7,183 bases of DNA, taken from positions 1 to 7,183 of the forward strand of contig JAEZBW010000628.1 of assembly GCA_023426765.1 (NCBI GenBank). The letters are read 5' to 3'. A model generated the notes under the pieces. That model made no database searches and had not been told where the DNA came from. It saw only the letters and a list, made by a program, of their open reading frames with translations. Both the position numbers and the translations under genes were made by a program. Positions within the stretch are counted from its first letter, which is position 1. Each line of letters opens with the position of its first letter. Source of the DNA: Bacillota bacterium (GTDB lineage Bacteria > Bacillota > Clostridia > DSM-8532). Shown here in pieces: positions 6,484-7,183 of this stretch.

Positions 6484-7183
6484 TTATACGAAACATGAAT
6501 AATCTCCCCGCATTTCCCTTGCCGTTTCTATCATTGTCATAAACCCTTCCACCGGGACATAGAACGGGATTGAATTTCCGGAGCCCAGAGCGAATCCTCC
6601 GTGTCCCTTCGTATATCCGATAACATCCCTTACATAATCCCTGATGGATTTTTCGTCCTGACAGCACAGGACATCCAGGTCAACCCCTCCGAAATTGCCG
6701 ATACGGTCACCATAACGTTCAACCCAAACCGAGAATGGTGCAATCTGGTCTTCATTCGAATGCTTCGCATCTATTTTGGCTGTATGGATCAGATCCTCCA
6801 TAACATTGAAGATGTTCCCGCATGAATGAAGCAGGAAAGGCTTGTGATAAGCGTGAACAACATCTGTAATCCTTCTGTATTGCGGGATGATGTTTTGTAT
6901 GATGTCCTGGGGTGAGATGAGTGTATCTGACTTGAAACCCAGGTCGTCCCCAAACCGGAGCACGGCATAAATATCGCCGAATCTTTCCGCAAACTCCGTC
7001 CAGATGGCTACCATCACATCTCCGATTGTTTTAAACATCTCACTGAATAGTTCAGGATCGTCACATTTCATATAGCAAAGCCCGGTATAACCCACCAAAT
7101 CCTGTACGCATTCAAATACCCCGTTCCCCGGCCCTCCTATTGCTTTCATGCCCTCCGGCATAACCTCCCGGAGAATCCTGAAA
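6484..7183 (-). CDS. Uroporphyrinogen decarboxylase (URO-D) superfamily protein, N-terminus off the right edge
   Basis: The C-terminal 232 residues are visible and end at TAA (6484-6486). The frame is open through 7183, so the ATG at 7161 is an internal methionine: the residues before it (FRILREV) run smoothly into MPEGMKAIGGPGNGVFE. Marks of the superfamily are RFGDDLGFKSDTLISP, PFLLHSCGNIFNVMEDLI, NFGGVDLDVL and GGFALGSGNSIPFYVPVEGF. Full members usually have about 330-400 residues, so roughly a third is missing. The HSCGN motif is like the His-X-Cys zinc site of corrinoid or coenzyme M methyltransferases (MtaA, CmuA). However, the C-terminal Cys of those enzymes appears replaced by Ser/Gly in GSGNS. 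It is unlikely to be the heme enzyme HemE, given its divergent motifs and setting among sugar genes. Its substrate is unknown; methyl transfer is possible. It precedes the mannosidase on the same strand. Confidence 0.92.
   Translation of the reverse strand, partial: FRILREVMPEGMKAIGGPGNGVFECVQDLVGYTGLCYMKCDDPELFSEMFKTIGDVMVAIWTEFAERFGDIYAVLRFGDDLGFKSDTLISPQDIIQNIIPQYRRITDVVHAYHKPFLLHSCGNIFNVMEDLIHTAKIDAKHSNEDQIAPFSVWVERYGDRIGNFGGVDLDVLCCQDEKSIRDYVRDVIGYTKGHGGFALGSGNSIPFYVPVEGFMTMIETAREMRGDYSCFV

Noticed and set aside
7156..7161. ATG at 7161 as the start of the URO-D-like gene
   Set aside because: The frame is open to the window edge, the residues before it fit the family, and most of the N-terminal barrel would be missing.
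6484..7183. HemE, true uroporphyrinogen decarboxylase of heme synthesis
   Set aside because: The HSCGN and GSGNSIP motifs fit the methyltransferase-like branch, and no other heme gene is present.
1..7183. tRNA, rRNA, CRISPR array, insertion sequence or prophage genes
   Set aside because: Nothing seen in reading both strands: no regularly spaced repeats, no cloverleaf-like segment and no transposase, integrase or phage motif beyond the weak relic noted.

Overview
The window reads as a carbohydrate-degradation locus from a Gram-positive, Firmicutes-like bacterium. The signs are strong purine-rich Shine-Dalgarno sites (one matches AAGGAGGTGA at 9 of 10 bases), a base composition that looks mid-GC by eye (not counted), and protein families (bacterial GH38 alpha-mannosidase, URO-D-like methyltransferase-fold protein, toroid lyase-like proteins) that often occur together in Paenibacillus- or Clostridia-type genomes. 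The genus cannot be fixed from the sequence alone.

There are four genes, two of them cut by the window edges. Positions 1-1382 (minus) hold an uncharacterised, mostly helical protein with a GTG start; its 3' end lies off the left edge. A 327-bp divergent control region (1383-1709) follows. It holds a good rightward promoter candidate with a TATAAT box lying inside an inverted repeat. Positions 1710-3368 (plus) encode a 552-residue protein that looks like an (alpha/alpha)-toroid plus beta-sandwich polysaccharide-lyase-type enzyme. It meets, tail to tail with only 24 bp between, a 943-residue GH38 alpha-mannosidase (3393-6224, minus). Upstream of the mannosidase is a 259-bp gap rich in palindromes and repeats. 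Beyond it, 6484-7183 (minus) is the C-terminal part of a uroporphyrinogen-decarboxylase-superfamily protein, whose N-terminus lies off the right edge.

None of the three genes whose N-terminus is visible has an obvious signal peptide or membrane segment, so the pathway probably acts in the cytoplasm on imported oligosaccharides. The mannosidase would release alpha-linked mannose. The lyase-like protein and the helical protein would act on another part of the same glycan, perhaps a uronic acid-containing one. The URO-D-like protein hints at methyl-group handling, but this link is inference. No RNA gene, CRISPR array, insertion sequence or prophage element was recognised.
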